Assembly (NCBI RefSeq): GCF_020037025.1
Contig: NZ_JAIQLH010000031.1
Span: 1 to 64,000 of the forward strand
DNA from: Streptomyces huiliensis
Lineage (GTDB): Bacteria > Actinomycetota > Actinomycetes > Streptomycetales > Streptomycetaceae
Reading direction: 5' to 3'
DNA length: 64,000 bases
Shown here piece by piece: positions 43,962-54,140 of the stretch. Position numbers and translations under genes: made by a program. The first letter of the stretch is position 1; each line of letters starts with the position of its first letter. The notes under the pieces are model-generated. The model had not been told where the DNA came from. It searched no databases and was given only the letters and a program-made list of their open reading frames with translations.

Positions 43962-45086
43962 TCACACGAGCGCGATGGGCGGGACGTGCTGGGCGCGGAA
44001 TTCGGCGAGGGTCTGCTCCACGCCGCCGATGGTCAGATGCCAGAAGTCCCAGCCGTTGATCTTGTTGCTTCCGGTGGCGACTCGGGCAGCGGTGGTCGGG
44101 GTGCGCCAGAGGCGGCCCGAGACGTCGATGTGGCCCTCGTGGTTCAAGACTGCCTGATGGACCTTCTTCTCGTGCCGGCCGGTGAGGGTGATGCCGGCCT
44201 TGAGGTCGTCCGGGTCCAGATGTTGCAGCAGGTCGTGCAGGTCGACTCGGGAGCGTGCCGGGTCGGTGGTGGGTGCGGCGGCGGGCGTCGTTGCGGCCGT
44301 GGCGGGCGCGGCGGCCGGCTGGGCGACGGCACGGTGCAGGGCCAGAGCCATGGCGGCTGCCGCACTGTAGGGCGCCTCGGGTCCCACCTTGTCGTCGACC
44401 AGCTGCTGGATGTCGGTCAGGTCCCCGTGGCGGGCGAGTACGGTGACCTCCCGTATGAGGCGGGCGCGGAGCGGGACGAGGTGGGAGTCGTTGAGCGCCA
44501 GGATCCGTATGGTTTCGTCGGCGCGGCACAGGCCACGGTTGGTTTCGGCCGGCGAGTAGGGAGTGTTGCTGCGCCGGGCGTAGCCGCCGGAGTCGAAGCC
44601 GAGCAGGTCGGGGTCGCTGCGGTGGGCCGGGTCCAGGAGCAGCGGCTGTTCGCGGTTCAGGTCGTCGACTGACGTGCGGGCGCGGGTTCCGCCTATGAGC
44701 GGGAACTGGCTGCCCTTGGCTCGGCCTTCCCGGACACCGTTGTAGCGGGCTCCGCCGCTGTTACAGTGCTTGCAGGCGATGCGGTAGTTCGACACGTCGT
44801 AGGCCAGCCACCAGTATCCCGGGTGGCCGGGCACCTCGAGTACTTCGGATTTCGGCCGGAAGTGGTCGACGGTGATGTCCGCGCGCACGATGAGGGTCTC
44901 GCAGTACCAGCACTTGACGCCGACGAGACCGAGGAGCAGGTCGCGTACGGCGTCCTCGGCCCAGTGCGAATTGAATTCACGCTCGGTGCCAGCAGCGACG
45001 GCGGCCCTGACCGCGTCGAGGGTGCGTTTGGCCTTGGCTGCCCAGGCCGGCGGGGCGGTGAGCCCTTGCATGTTGACGTGTCTCAT
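43962..45086 (-). CDS. HNH nuclease, Septu PtuB-like
   Basis: 374 residues. The HNH fold has zinc cysteines Cys59-x2-Cys62 and Cys105-x2-Cys108, the catalytic pair TVDHFRPKS (Asp74-His75) and Asn100 in YDVSNYRIACKHC. This arrangement, with WWLAYD between, is typical of PtuB of the Septu defence system. The partner ATPase gene ends five bases upstream. The C-terminal third contains an Ala/Pro/Thr-rich linker and an unrecognised domain. Last of five leftward genes. It should cut DNA or RNA when released or activated by the ATPase; this is family knowledge. Confidence 0.82.
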   Translation of the reverse strand: MRHVNMQGLTAPPAWAAKAKRTLDAVRAAVAAGTEREFNSHWAEDAVRDLLLGLVGVKCWYCETLIVRADITVDHFRPKSEVLEVPGHPGYWWLAYDVSNYRIACKHCNSGGARYNGVREGRAKGSQFPLIGGTRARTSVDDLNREQPLLLDPAHRSDPDLLGFDSGGYARRSNTPYSPAETNRGLCRADETIRILALNDSHLVPLRARLIREVTVLARHGDLTDIQQLVDDKVGPEAPYSAAAAMALALHRAVAQPAAAPATAATTPAAAPTTDPARSRVDLHDLLQHLDPDDLKAGITLTGRHEKKVHQAVLNHEGHIDVSGRLWRTPTTAARVATGSNKINGWDFWHLTIGGVEQTLAEFRAQHVPPIALV

Positions 45087-45091
45087 CGGCG

Positions 45092-46732
45092 TCAGATCAC
45101 CGACGAGAAGCGCTCGTGGAACAGCTCGGCGACCAGGGCCTGCAGTCGTTCGGGCGAGGGCGGGTTGGGGCCGTGGGCGGCCTCGAGGAGCGCGAGGCGT
45201 CTGCGGTGGAGCTCGGCGAGGAAAGCCGCCACGAGCGGATCACGGTCGGAGTTGGGAAAGTCCATGGTCTCCAGCTGGGCGGTGACGTCGCGCAGTGCAG
45301 CCTGTTTGACCGGGTCGCCGGTCGCCTCGGGGAGCAGCGCGTACTGGCGGTCGATCAGTTCCTGGGTGTGCTCGTCAAGCTGGGTGGGCAGGTCGAACAA
45401 GTCGGTGGTCAGCAGGCCGCCGGCACCTTGTCCGCGCGGGTTGGCCCGCGGTATCACCGCGGTGGCCTGGCCCTCCACGTCGGTGGTGACGACGCGGATC
45501 TGCGCGCGGGTCATGTTGGATACCAGGAGCGGTTCGTGGGTGGCGGTGAGGAACTGCGAGTGCTGATGCGGTCCCAACACGTTGCGTACGGAGGAGTACC
45601 AGCGCCGACTCCACTCGGGGTGGAAGTGGGAGTCGGGCTCGTCCAGCAGGAACAGCGACTCATGTGCCCGCTGGAGCCTCAGCAGGCCCAAGGTGGTGAG
45701 GAGTTGCTGCTCCCCCGAGCTCAGGTCGTTCAAGCCAACGGTGAGCGCGCCGGGTTTGTCCAGGCGGACGTCGACGGTGAGGTAGCCGGCATCCAGCAAG
45801 GTGGCGAGCAGGCCGAACATCGACAGGTCGCTGTCGAAGAGGTTACGGAAGGCGCGAACATCTTCTGCAGTGCCCAGGACGATCTGGAACCCGTCGGCGG
45901 GGCTGCCGGCTCCGTCCACCGGGTCGGCATCGGGAATGAGACCGAACCGCCCCGATTCGGCGGCGGCCGCGAACAGGGTGCGGGCGGGCCCGCCCAGGCC
46001 CCAGTACGGGAGGGCGGACAGGTGCGGGGCGCGTGCGGCGCGTGGCGCGCGGATCCGCAGGACCGCAGAGGCCACACGCTGGAGGTAGGAGTGGCGGCGC
46101 AGATAGGTGCCGAACGAGTCGGACCAGTGGGTGGTCTGCGCGAGGAGCAGCAGCGACAGGTGCGCGGGCGTACACAGGAACACCGGCGTGTACAGAGGGC
46201 AGTTGATGGGCAGGGTCAGCTGCTCGGTCCACAGCTCGCCTTCGTTCGGGGCGTGATGTGCGCGCCACTGGTCGAAGTCCGTCATCCACTGCCGGCGCCA
46301 TTGGCCGATGCGGCGGGCGGCGAAGCGGCGGTGCTGGTCGAACTCGCTGGTCCAGGGAGCCTGGGCGTGCGCCTGGTAGCCGAAGACGTGATCGGGCAGA
46401 TGCTGCGCCCACACTGCGCGGGCCACGCGTATCGGCCGACCCACGGAGGTGTCCACGGATAGCTCGGGTGAGGTATCGGGGGAGGTCTGAACGACCCGGA
46501 CCGTCCTGTCGTGGACCTCGTAGTCAAGTTCGAAGGCGAAGGCCGCACGGCGGCCCGGCCGGTGCAGGGCGCCGAAGATCTCGGCGAGCGCGTGCAGGGC
46601 TCGGGACTTGCCGCCGCCGTTGGGGCCGATCAGGGTGGCAATGGCATGGCCGCCATCGAGGGCGTCAGTGAGGTCCAGCTCGAAGTGACGCAGGCCCCGG
46701 TAGGAGGGAAGTCTCAGTCGCAGCAGCCGCAC
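45092..46732 (-). CDS. AAA/ABC-type ATPase, Septu PtuA-like
   Basis: 546 residues. Walker A LIGPNGGGKS (34-43), ABC-like signature LSSGEQQLLTTL, Walker B LFLLDEPDSHFHPEW and switch histidine TATHEP: a complete SMC/OLD-like ATPase without an obvious nuclease domain. Paired with the HNH gene, it forms a PtuAB-like module. It begins 34 bases after hsdM, so the whole set appears to be one transcript. GTG start at 46732, preceded by GGGGGGA. Confidence 0.82.
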   Translation of the reverse strand: MRLLRLRLPSYRGLRHFELDLTDALDGGHAIATLIGPNGGGKSRALHALAEIFGALHRPGRRAAFAFELDYEVHDRTVRVVQTSPDTSPELSVDTSVGRPIRVARAVWAQHLPDHVFGYQAHAQAPWTSEFDQHRRFAARRIGQWRRQWMTDFDQWRAHHAPNEGELWTEQLTLPINCPLYTPVFLCTPAHLSLLLLAQTTHWSDSFGTYLRRHSYLQRVASAVLRIRAPRAARAPHLSALPYWGLGGPARTLFAAAAESGRFGLIPDADPVDGAGSPADGFQIVLGTAEDVRAFRNLFDSDLSMFGLLATLLDAGYLTVDVRLDKPGALTVGLNDLSSGEQQLLTTLGLLRLQRAHESLFLLDEPDSHFHPEWSRRWYSSVRNVLGPHQHSQFLTATHEPLLVSNMTRAQIRVVTTDVEGQATAVIPRANPRGQGAGGLLTTDLFDLPTQLDEHTQELIDRQYALLPEATGDPVKQAALRDVTAQLETMDFPNSDRDPLVAAFLAELHRRRLALLEAAHGPNPPSPERLQALVAELFHERFSSVI

Positions 46733-46766
46733 GGCATCCCCCCGGTCAAGGTGCTCCTGGTCGCCG

Positions 46767-48266
46767 TCACCGCTCCGCCTCACGATCCGGGCCGTCCGCG
46801 TGCACACCGTAGGGGCGCAGTGTTTCAGCCAAGGAGGCGAATTCGGTGAGGGCGGCGCCCAGTTCAGCGGTAATCTCCTGGGCCATGCGGTGCAGGTCGG
46901 CCTCGGGCTCTTGCAGTGCGAAGGGCCCGGGCGGGGGTTCGGCGACCTGAAGGTCCAGGTTGGCGCCGGGCCGGGCGAGCAGGTCCTGGACGGCGAAGGA
47001 TCGGAAGAGGGGGGTCTCGACTCGTTCACTGCGGGGTCGGCCGGGCCGGTAGGCGGACACGAAGTCGCTGTAGTCGGGACCGGCTGGTGTCGTGGGCTTG
47101 GCCGTCGACGTGTGCAGGGAGCGCAGGTCGTACACCCACAACCGTGTCGTGGACGGGCTGCCGTCGGGGCGCGGTTCGGGCTTGTCGAAGAACAGGACGC
47201 TGGCCTTGAGACCGCCGGCGTAGAAGATGCCCATGGGAAGCCGCAGCAGGGTGTGGACGTCGCACGCGGACAGCAGGCGCTGCCGGATCAGCTCACCCGG
47301 CCCGCCTTCGAACAGCACACTGTCGGGTACCACGACAGCGGCGCGGCCGTCGGTCTCCAGCAGGCTGTGGATGTGCTGGAGGAAGTTGAGCTGCCGGCTG
47401 GTGGTGAGGGTCCAGAAGTCCTCCCGGTAGGGCTCCTCGCTGGTGGAGCGGCGCCCGAACGGAGGGTTGGTGAGCACCAGCGTCGCCCGCCGCACCGGTG
47501 GGCGGGCCAGCGCGTCCCCGACGGTGATGCACGGGTGGGTCTCGTCGGCCCGGGTGACGCCGTGCAGGACGAGGTTCGTCGTGGCCAGCCGCGCGGTGGC
47601 GTCGACGAGTTCGGTGCCGAAGAAGGTGCCCTGGTCGAGCCGCTTACGCTGAGCCGCGGTGACACCTGAAGGAAAGTGGTCGACCAGGTAGTCGAAGGCT
47701 TTGATCAGGAAACCACCGGTGCCGCAGGCCGGGTCGGAGACCGTGTCATCGATGCCGGGCTGCATGCACTGCACGATCGCCTCGATCAGCGGCCGGGGCG
47801 TGAAGTACTGGCCGGCGCCGGTCTTCGTGTCCGTGCTCATGCGGGCCAGCAGCGCCTCGAAGACAGCGCCGATGTCGGCTGAGGACCACTGGTAGCGGTC
47901 CACCACGTCGACGATCAAGCGGTGTAGGAGGGCAGGGTCCGGGATGCGGTTTTGTGCCCGCCGGAAGAGCAGCCCGAGCGTTCCGGGCCGGGCGGCGAGC
48001 TGGTCCAGGATCTGCTCGTACGCCGGGATGAGGGAGTCGCGCTCGGTCGAGGTGAGCTGCTCCCATGCGTCGAAGCCGAGGGTGTCGCGCCCGTTGAGGG
48101 GGCGTTGGCGTTGTTCATAGGCGCGTTTGAGGACGATCAGGCTGGAGAGCTGCTCGATGAGCTCCAGGCCCGAGGTGCCGTTGTCGCGCAGCACGTTGGC
48201 GTAGTTCCACAGCCGGTCCACCAGGGCCTGGTCGTGTTCGGGGCGGGAGGAGACGGTGGGGTTCAC
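46767..48266 (-). CDS. hsdM: Type I R-M adenine-N6 methyltransferase subunit
   Basis: 499 residues. SAM-binding motif I DPACGTGGFL (near 175), catalytic motif IV NPPF (LVLTNPPFGRR, near 270), and an N-terminal helical HsdM domain. With HsdS it should methylate adenine in a bipartite site. The GTG at 48266 overlaps the hsdS stop (GTGA). Confidence 0.93.
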   Translation of the reverse strand: MNPTVSSRPEHDQALVDRLWNYANVLRDNGTSGLELIEQLSSLIVLKRAYEQRQRPLNGRDTLGFDAWEQLTSTERDSLIPAYEQILDQLAARPGTLGLLFRRAQNRIPDPALLHRLIVDVVDRYQWSSADIGAVFEALLARMSTDTKTGAGQYFTPRPLIEAIVQCMQPGIDDTVSDPACGTGGFLIKAFDYLVDHFPSGVTAAQRKRLDQGTFFGTELVDATARLATTNLVLHGVTRADETHPCITVGDALARPPVRRATLVLTNPPFGRRSTSEEPYREDFWTLTTSRQLNFLQHIHSLLETDGRAAVVVPDSVLFEGGPGELIRQRLLSACDVHTLLRLPMGIFYAGGLKASVLFFDKPEPRPDGSPSTTRLWVYDLRSLHTSTAKPTTPAGPDYSDFVSAYRPGRPRSERVETPLFRSFAVQDLLARPGANLDLQVAEPPPGPFALQEPEADLHRMAQEITAELGAALTEFASLAETLRPYGVHADGPDREAER

Positions 48267-49612
48267 AGCACAGACTCCTGTTGCCCGGACGGGGAGAGCG
48301 GAGGGGACATATGACCAGTGAAAGCGCGTTCCAGGAGGTTACGCCGTAGCCGTCCGGCCACCTCGAGAGCGCGTTCGGCTGCAGCGCAGGCCGCGTTCAG
48401 GGCCGCGGTGTGTGACTGGACCACCGCAACCAGATGGTGCTGCTCGTCTACGGGAGCAACCGGCACTGGCATGAGCCGGATCCTGGCCAGGCTGATGGAT
48501 GCCGGCCCCGCGCTCTGGGTGGCGTTGCGGTGGCACCACTGGCGGCCGAGGCCGTTGGCGTGCCAGGCCAGCAGGACGGGGTGGAGCTGATGGGTGGTGA
48601 TCCGGGCACGGAAGACGTGGCTGTGGGGGACGCAGTGGGGCAGCTGGTCCTCCCAGATCCAGCCGCGGCCCAGGCTGTCGATCGATCCGCCGCCGGTCAG
48701 CAGCACATCACCCGCCCGCAGTCGGGCTGCCTCGGCCCGTGATGGGGGCAGCCGGATCGTGCGAACGTCGTCCAGGTCGAGGCGGCCGCGCTGCACGTTG
48801 GCGACCCGAAGGCAGGAGACGTCCGTATCGGCGGGATTCCACTCCTGCGTGCCGGATGGGGTGATACCGCGGGTGACCTCGGCGACATCGTGCAGGCGGG
48901 TCCACCGCCAGCGTTCGGGCAGGTCGGGCAGTGTCCCGTCCCCTGCGCCGGCAACCCGGGGCAGGTCCGCGGGAACCCGAGCGGTATCGGTGAGAGCGCC
49001 GCGCCCTGCCCGCGCGGTCAGGGCGCGGCTAAGGACGTCGGCCTGGTCGAGGGCGCTGTGGGTGCGGATCGTGGTGGCGTCGATGCGGGTGAGGTGGTCC
49101 CCCAACAGGCCGACGATCCGGCGCTGTTCCCCCACAGGGGGCAGCGGCAGCAGGACGTCGGCCAGATCACGCTGGTTGATCCGCCAGATCGCTGCGCCGC
49201 CCTGGCGGGCGCGTGCCTCGATCTGGCGCCGCATGACGGGCGACTTCCACAGGTGTGCGAGGTAGCGCGGATCGAGGACATCGGGGCGTACGCGTACTCG
49301 GATCATGGTGTCAGGGATGGCCGTCGGGGCCGGGGGGCCGTCGACCAGCGCGCCCTCGCCGACCAGGGAGTGTGAGCCGTTGACCCGGCCGACCAGCACA
49401 TCCCCGTGTTCGGCCAGCAGTATCGCGTGGCCGTTGTCACTGCGGTCGCTGCTCTTGGACTGGGTGAAGTCCACGGTGACTGCCCGCAGCGCCGGCATGC
49501 GCAGTACGGGCAATCCGCCCTCGCCGGGGCGCGGGGACCGGCCGTTGACCAGCGGTTCACTCAGCACATCGGCCAGCCGGACGATCCTCCAGCCGACAGG
49601 CACCTCATTCAT
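48263..49612 (-). CDS. hsdS: Type I R-M specificity subunit
   Basis: 449 residues with two target-recognition halves: the first begins PVGWRIVRLADVL and the second LPERWRWTRLHDVAEVTRG, each ending in a helical spacer (GEQRRIVGLLGDHL and DEQHHLVAVVQSH). The two halves define the two parts of the methylation site. ATG at 49612 overlaps the hsdR stop (TGATG); a GTG three bases earlier is possible. Confidence 0.9.
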   Translation of the reverse strand: MNEVPVGWRIVRLADVLSEPLVNGRSPRPGEGGLPVLRMPALRAVTVDFTQSKSSDRSDNGHAILLAEHGDVLVGRVNGSHSLVGEGALVDGPPAPTAIPDTMIRVRVRPDVLDPRYLAHLWKSPVMRRQIEARARQGGAAIWRINQRDLADVLLPLPPVGEQRRIVGLLGDHLTRIDATTIRTHSALDQADVLSRALTARAGRGALTDTARVPADLPRVAGAGDGTLPDLPERWRWTRLHDVAEVTRGITPSGTQEWNPADTDVSCLRVANVQRGRLDLDDVRTIRLPPSRAEAARLRAGDVLLTGGGSIDSLGRGWIWEDQLPHCVPHSHVFRARITTHQLHPVLLAWHANGLGRQWCHRNATQSAGPASISLARIRLMPVPVAPVDEQHHLVAVVQSHTAALNAACAAAERALEVAGRLRRNLLERAFTGHMSPPLSPSGQQESVL

Positions 49613-52600
49613 CACGCCAGGGCCCTGCGCAGTTCGTCCAGAAGGTCGATAGCGGCGTCGGGCCCGAAGGCGTCAAGGAAGCCGTCCGTGCCGCCGCGCG
49701 CCGAGAAGGGGATGCTGTCGAGATACGCCGGATCGAAGCGCGTCTCGGTGGCCACCACATCCGCGATCTTCTCGATCCACCACAGCTGGGCGGAGTTAAA
49801 GGGGCCGGACCGCTCGACGAACTCGGCCAGACGCCGGCCCACCGTCTTGTCTTGGCGGTGCCCCCGGCTACCGGATGTCGTTCCCCGAGCAGGGGCCGGC
49901 CGGTCGTACAGGTCGAGCAGCACCTCTTGGAGTTGGAGGTCCTCGGTGAGCGGGTAGAGGGCCTCGCGCCGCTCGTCCTCGACGGCTCTCTTGCCTCCCG
50001 CCCGGCGCAGCGATGCCAGGTGGTCCGAGTCGACCGAGTCGAGGAGACGGGTCACCAGCTCCTGCAGAGACCGGCCCGCCAGCTTGCGGATCTCGGCGCC
50101 GTCGGCGTCACTGAGCGTGGGGATGAGCCGGGCGAGCCGGACGGCGAGTTCGGCTGTCTCCTGCGGCGTCGCCCGGCCGTCAGTGGCTCGGTGCAGCAGG
50201 CGCTCCAAGGCGGCCCGTCCCCTCTGCCCGGATGCATCCGTCACGTTCACCAGGGGCTGGAGGTGACGCGAAGCGCCCGCCGCATCGACGACCACGAGCT
50301 GCGCCTTGGCATCCGCTCCCGGGGTGACGGCGCGCAGCTCCGCGGACGAGATGGTCTGCGTTCCCATGGCCAGCAGCTGCTCGTAGTAGGCGGCGGAGCG
50401 CACCTCGCGCAGGATCAGCAGGCACTCCATCACCCGCATGTCACTGTTCCCAGAGATCAGATCCGTCACGACCGCGATCCGGAACTCCGGCGTCGTGCGG
50501 AACTCCCGCAGCAGGTCCGCCACATACGCGTCACGCGGCGCGATCCGTCGGCAGAAGACGTCCCCGGCGCCGAACACGTCGCGGACGCGCTCCACGACCT
50601 CGTCCGCATGCAGTCCGTCCTGCGCCAGCACCACTGTCTTGGGGACCCCGAGGAGCCCGCCGCCGTGCTGCATCCGATCGGGGAACAGGGTCGGCAGCGC
50701 GTTACGGAAAGCCGTCACCACGGTGGCCAGGCGCTCAGACGGGACAGCCCTTGCCGGGCCCTGCCCTACGGTGAAGGCCAGCTCCTCGTCCAAATCCTCG
50801 TAGCGGGCGCGGCGCGAGCTGCGGGATTGCACACCGACCGCGTCGACAGGGGTGGCAAACGCCGACTGCCGGTCGCCGTCGACCTGGATCTGGTAAACGG
50901 AGTAGTCCACGGCGACGCCGTCGGCGACGGCCTGTTCATAGCTGTAGGAGTTGACCAGGTTGCCCTTGAAGAATCCCAGCACGGTAGCGGTCGGCGTCGC
51001 GCTGAATCCGACGACGGGAGCATCGAAGTATTCGAGAAGGGCACGCCGCTGTCCGTACAGCGCGCGGTGGCAGTCGTCGACGATGACGAGATCGAATGAG
51101 TCGGGCGGCAGCGTCTCGCAGTAGGTCACTTCCAGGGGTGTGGCATCGGGATGCGCCTGCCGTTCGGCGGTCTCGTACGCCGACACGCTCTCGGATCCGT
51201 CCTCGGCTGCTGGGGTGCCGGCGAGCATGGCGGACAGACGCTGCACCGTGGCCACGGCCACGGAAGCCGACGGGGCCAGGCCGTGCGCGGTCAGTTCCTG
51301 GACGTGGTACACGTCATCGAGAGGGCGCCCTCCGTCCGGCATGCTGAACTGGCGCAGCTGTGCGATCAGTTGGTGCACGGCGAGCTTGCGGTCGGTCACG
51401 AACAGGATCCGGCCCGCACGCGCGTGGTGGAGCTGCCGGTAGGCGGTGAAAACCCCGGTGAAGCTCGCCCCGGAGCCAGTGGCCATCTGCACCAGGGCGC
51501 GCCGCTGACCGGCCGCGAGGGCCTGCTCGATGGCCATCACCGCCCCGCGCTGGGCAATGCGCAGCTGGTCGAACCCCTCGTCCTGCCGCTGCAGGTAGGC
51601 GGCCTGGCGGGCCCGGTAGGTCGGTGCCGCGCCGTCCGCCTCCGCTTCGCGCTGCCAGCGGGCCAGCGTGCGGGGCTGATGGATGCCGCTGACCAAGCGC
51701 GCGTGGGATTCGGCGTCATTGGCGTCGCGGAACAGCAGACGCCGACCATCGCTCACATACCGGTACGGCAGCGGCGAGCGCCACACGGGCCACGGCAGGG
51801 AGCCCGCCGGGGCCTTCGCCAGTGCGCCCGCCTGCTCCATAGCCTCGTCGAGATCGATGCCGTCCCGCTTACACTCGACGATCCCGACCACCTGTCCGCC
51901 GACCGTCAGCAGCATGTCCGCGCGGAGACCTGCGGCCAGGCGGGGCTGCACCAGGACGCAGCCCAGGGAACGGTTGAGCTGAGACTCCTCGCCAGCGGCC
52001 AGGACGTCCCATCCCGCCTTAGCGAGCCTGCGCTGCACTTCCGCGGAAATGTCGGCTTCGCGCAGCGGTTCATAGGCGGCAGCGCGTGCGCTGGCGATCA
52101 GTTGTTCACGTTCGGCGACCGCCAGGGGCGTGGGAGTGACGCGCTGTTCGAATTCGCGGCGCAGGCGGGGCAGGTCCTCCTCCAGCGCAGCAACCCGCTG
52201 CGCCAAAGCCCGCAGATCGGATGCTGAGGCGTGGACGAAGGTCATCGGCTCCGGGTCGCCGGTCAGGGCGCGGAAGAGCCAGACGGCCAGTGCGAAGCAG
52301 CGCCCGACCAGATGCGCCGCCACGTCCCGCTCATCATGCGCGCCGCCGTCGAGGCGGTGAAGGTCGTTGAACGCGTCCCGAACCGGCCCGGGAAGCATCC
52401 CGGCTCGAGACAGGAGGTCCAGACGGGCCTGCTGATCGCCCGTAGGCAGGCGCACCCCGGCCTGGCGCCCGAGCTCAGCGGCAAGAACCTCACCGAACTG
52501 GCATGCCGCCACCACTGCTTCAGCGGGAGCAGTAGCCGCGCGGGCCTCACAGGATGCGCCGTGAAGAACAAGAAGCGGTTCGTGGGGGAGCAGGAATCCG

Positions 52601-52665
52601 AAATTGGCTGACGCCAGAGCCAGGTCCGTGAACCGGCTTTCGAGCACGCTCGGCTCCAGAGCCAC
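49612..52665 (-). CDS. hsdR: HsdR-like restriction subunit with degenerate ATPase motifs
   Basis: 1017 residues, normal for a type I R subunit. The PD-(D/E)xK nuclease motif is intact: ADMLL, then GIVECKRDG (near 265). The motor is not. Walker A reads MATGSGASFT (near 400), lacking the lysine of GxGKT; motif II reads DDCH instead of DE(A/C)H (near 530); motif V reads DLISGNSD; and motif VI reads QLLAMGTQ where GRGTR is expected (near 766). The frame is fully open, so this is not decay by indels. GTG at 52665 was chosen for GGGAGG six bases upstream. Confidence 0.85.
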   Translation of the reverse strand: MALEPSVLESRFTDLALASANFGFLLPHEPLLVLHGASCEARAATAPAEAVVAACQFGEVLAAELGRQAGVRLPTGDQQARLDLLSRAGMLPGPVRDAFNDLHRLDGGAHDERDVAAHLVGRCFALAVWLFRALTGDPEPMTFVHASASDLRALAQRVAALEEDLPRLRREFEQRVTPTPLAVAEREQLIASARAAAYEPLREADISAEVQRRLAKAGWDVLAAGEESQLNRSLGCVLVQPRLAAGLRADMLLTVGGQVVGIVECKRDGIDLDEAMEQAGALAKAPAGSLPWPVWRSPLPYRYVSDGRRLLFRDANDAESHARLVSGIHQPRTLARWQREAEADGAAPTYRARQAAYLQRQDEGFDQLRIAQRGAVMAIEQALAAGQRRALVQMATGSGASFTGVFTAYRQLHHARAGRILFVTDRKLAVHQLIAQLRQFSMPDGGRPLDDVYHVQELTAHGLAPSASVAVATVQRLSAMLAGTPAAEDGSESVSAYETAERQAHPDATPLEVTYCETLPPDSFDLVIVDDCHRALYGQRRALLEYFDAPVVGFSATPTATVLGFFKGNLVNSYSYEQAVADGVAVDYSVYQIQVDGDRQSAFATPVDAVGVQSRSSRRARYEDLDEELAFTVGQGPARAVPSERLATVVTAFRNALPTLFPDRMQHGGGLLGVPKTVVLAQDGLHADEVVERVRDVFGAGDVFCRRIAPRDAYVADLLREFRTTPEFRIAVVTDLISGNSDMRVMECLLILREVRSAAYYEQLLAMGTQTISSAELRAVTPGADAKAQLVVVDAAGASRHLQPLVNVTDASGQRGRAALERLLHRATDGRATPQETAELAVRLARLIPTLSDADGAEIRKLAGRSLQELVTRLLDSVDSDHLASLRRAGGKRAVEDERREALYPLTEDLQLQEVLLDLYDRPAPARGTTSGSRGHRQDKTVGRRLAEFVERSGPFNSAQLWWIEKIADVVATETRFDPAYLDSIPFSARGGTDGFLDAFGPDAAIDLLDELRRALA

Positions 52666-52923
52666 GCCGACCCTCCCTACCTGCACTGCGGCGCCGCGGA
52701 ATCCGCTACAGAACGCCTCTCACCCTACCGTCCGGCCCCTACCCACAACACAAACTCTGCGCCCCGATTCAGGCTGGTTGCCCTTTCTCATGCCGACGGG
52801 CAGAAGGGGCCTGAGGTGCGAAGCCGAAGCTCCCAGTCGATCCGAGCGGCCTGGTCGTGCTGTCGGCCAGCCTCGGTGAGGGGGCTCCGCTGTCACGGTG
52901 CGCCGCCGAGGTGTGGTGGTGCT

Positions 52924-53070
52924 TCAGGTGGTGACGCCGAGTTCTTGGCGTGTGCGGTGGATGAAGTCGCGGACAGTCGACTCGCGCTGCCAGGGGGCCA
53001 GGGCCATGTTGAAGTCGGCCACGTAGTCCGTGGCTCGGCTGGACTGGACGCGGGCGAGGATGTCGACGGC
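52924..53070 (-). pseudogene. C-terminal fragment of a regulator-like gene
   Basis: The minus strand reads VDILARVQSSRATDYVADF, then APWQRE, RDFIHRTRQELG and a stop. It looks like the C-terminal end of a Streptomyces XRE/TPR-type regulator, cut off by a TAA at 53071 next to the tniQ relic. Too short for certainty. Confidence 0.4.
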
Positions 53071-53074
53071 TTAC

Positions 53075-54138
53075 TGCGGCGACTGGCACCTGTCCAGTCG
53101 TCCTCGACGGCAGACCGCAACTGCTTCGAGATCCAGCCTGGGCGCCGCAAATAGGTACTGAGTGCCCGGTCGGCGTCACGCAGGCGCAACACCAACGGGG
53201 CCAGGCGCTCTCGTGCTTCGTGCCGGTCCGGGGTTCCAAGGAGTTGCGCCGCGATGTCCAGGACTGCGCCCGTGACCAGGGGGGCGGGCTTCCGGCCAAG
53301 ACCGAAAGATCATGGCAACGATAGCTCTCAGGTCGGCGAAGTAGTGGGCAACGGGGACCGGCGCCCCAGCGCTCATGGTGGTCGCTGGCCCTCCTGCCGC
53401 GAGTAGGTGCCCCAGTTCGCGCTGGACGTGGAACAGCACGTTCATGGTGACGGGATCAGGTTCCCCGGGCGGGGTGTCTGGCCGGGCAAGGTCGGCTCCG
53501 CAGGCCCCCTTGGGCTGCCGGTGCGAGGCCGATCGTGCGGTGAAGCGGCACTGTGTTGGGTGGAGCGAGTCGTCGGACAGGCGCGCAATGCCGTTTGCCG
53601 TGTGGACGAATTGCGCGAGTGTTCCGCAACTGGTGCATCGGTGCGACAGGAGTCGTCGGTGCTGGAGACAGAGGAAGATCACGGGGAGACGCCACAGCCG
53701 CTACCATGCGCCTCCGTGGCGGTCCTGAATTGCATCGCCGTGCCCGGTGAGGCAGAAGGGGCAGTAGCGCGAGGAGCGGGTCAGCACCCACGGGTTGTCG
53801 TAGATCATCCGCGTTGGGGTGGTGCGTGGCGTGAAGGCGGGGTTCAGTGGCCCGTATCGCTCTCCGAGCGGGGCGAGGAGCATGCCACTGACCTCGCCGG
53901 GCGCCAGGCGGGTGGCTCGGGCGAAGCCTGCTATGTGTTCGTCGTCCAGGTGGTACAGGAGCCCCAGGGGCAGCCGGGTGGGCAGGCCCGGGCGGGTGCG
54001 GGGTACCAGGCCAGTGCGGACAGAGACCTCTGCGGGTGTCGTGCCGAGCCTGTGGGCAAGGCGCAGCACGAATCCGGTAAGGGCCTCGTCGGGTAGCGGA
54101 TCAAGGCTGCGGGGCAGGGGACGCACGTCGCACGTCAT
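53075..54138 (-). pseudogene. tniQ: TniQ (second copy), broken
   Basis: From ATG 54138 the frame gives the TniQ start (LPRSLDPLPDEALTGFVLRL), the LLAPLGERYGPL core and zinc-finger cysteines (RYCPFC, then CLQHRRLLSHRCTSCG), but a TAG lies in frame at 53701. Around 53285 about 45 residues are missing and the frame shifts; the C-terminal part resumes at APLVTGAVLDIAAQLLG. TniQ/TnsD proteins select the target site. Confidence 0.75.
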
Positions 54139-54140
54139 TC

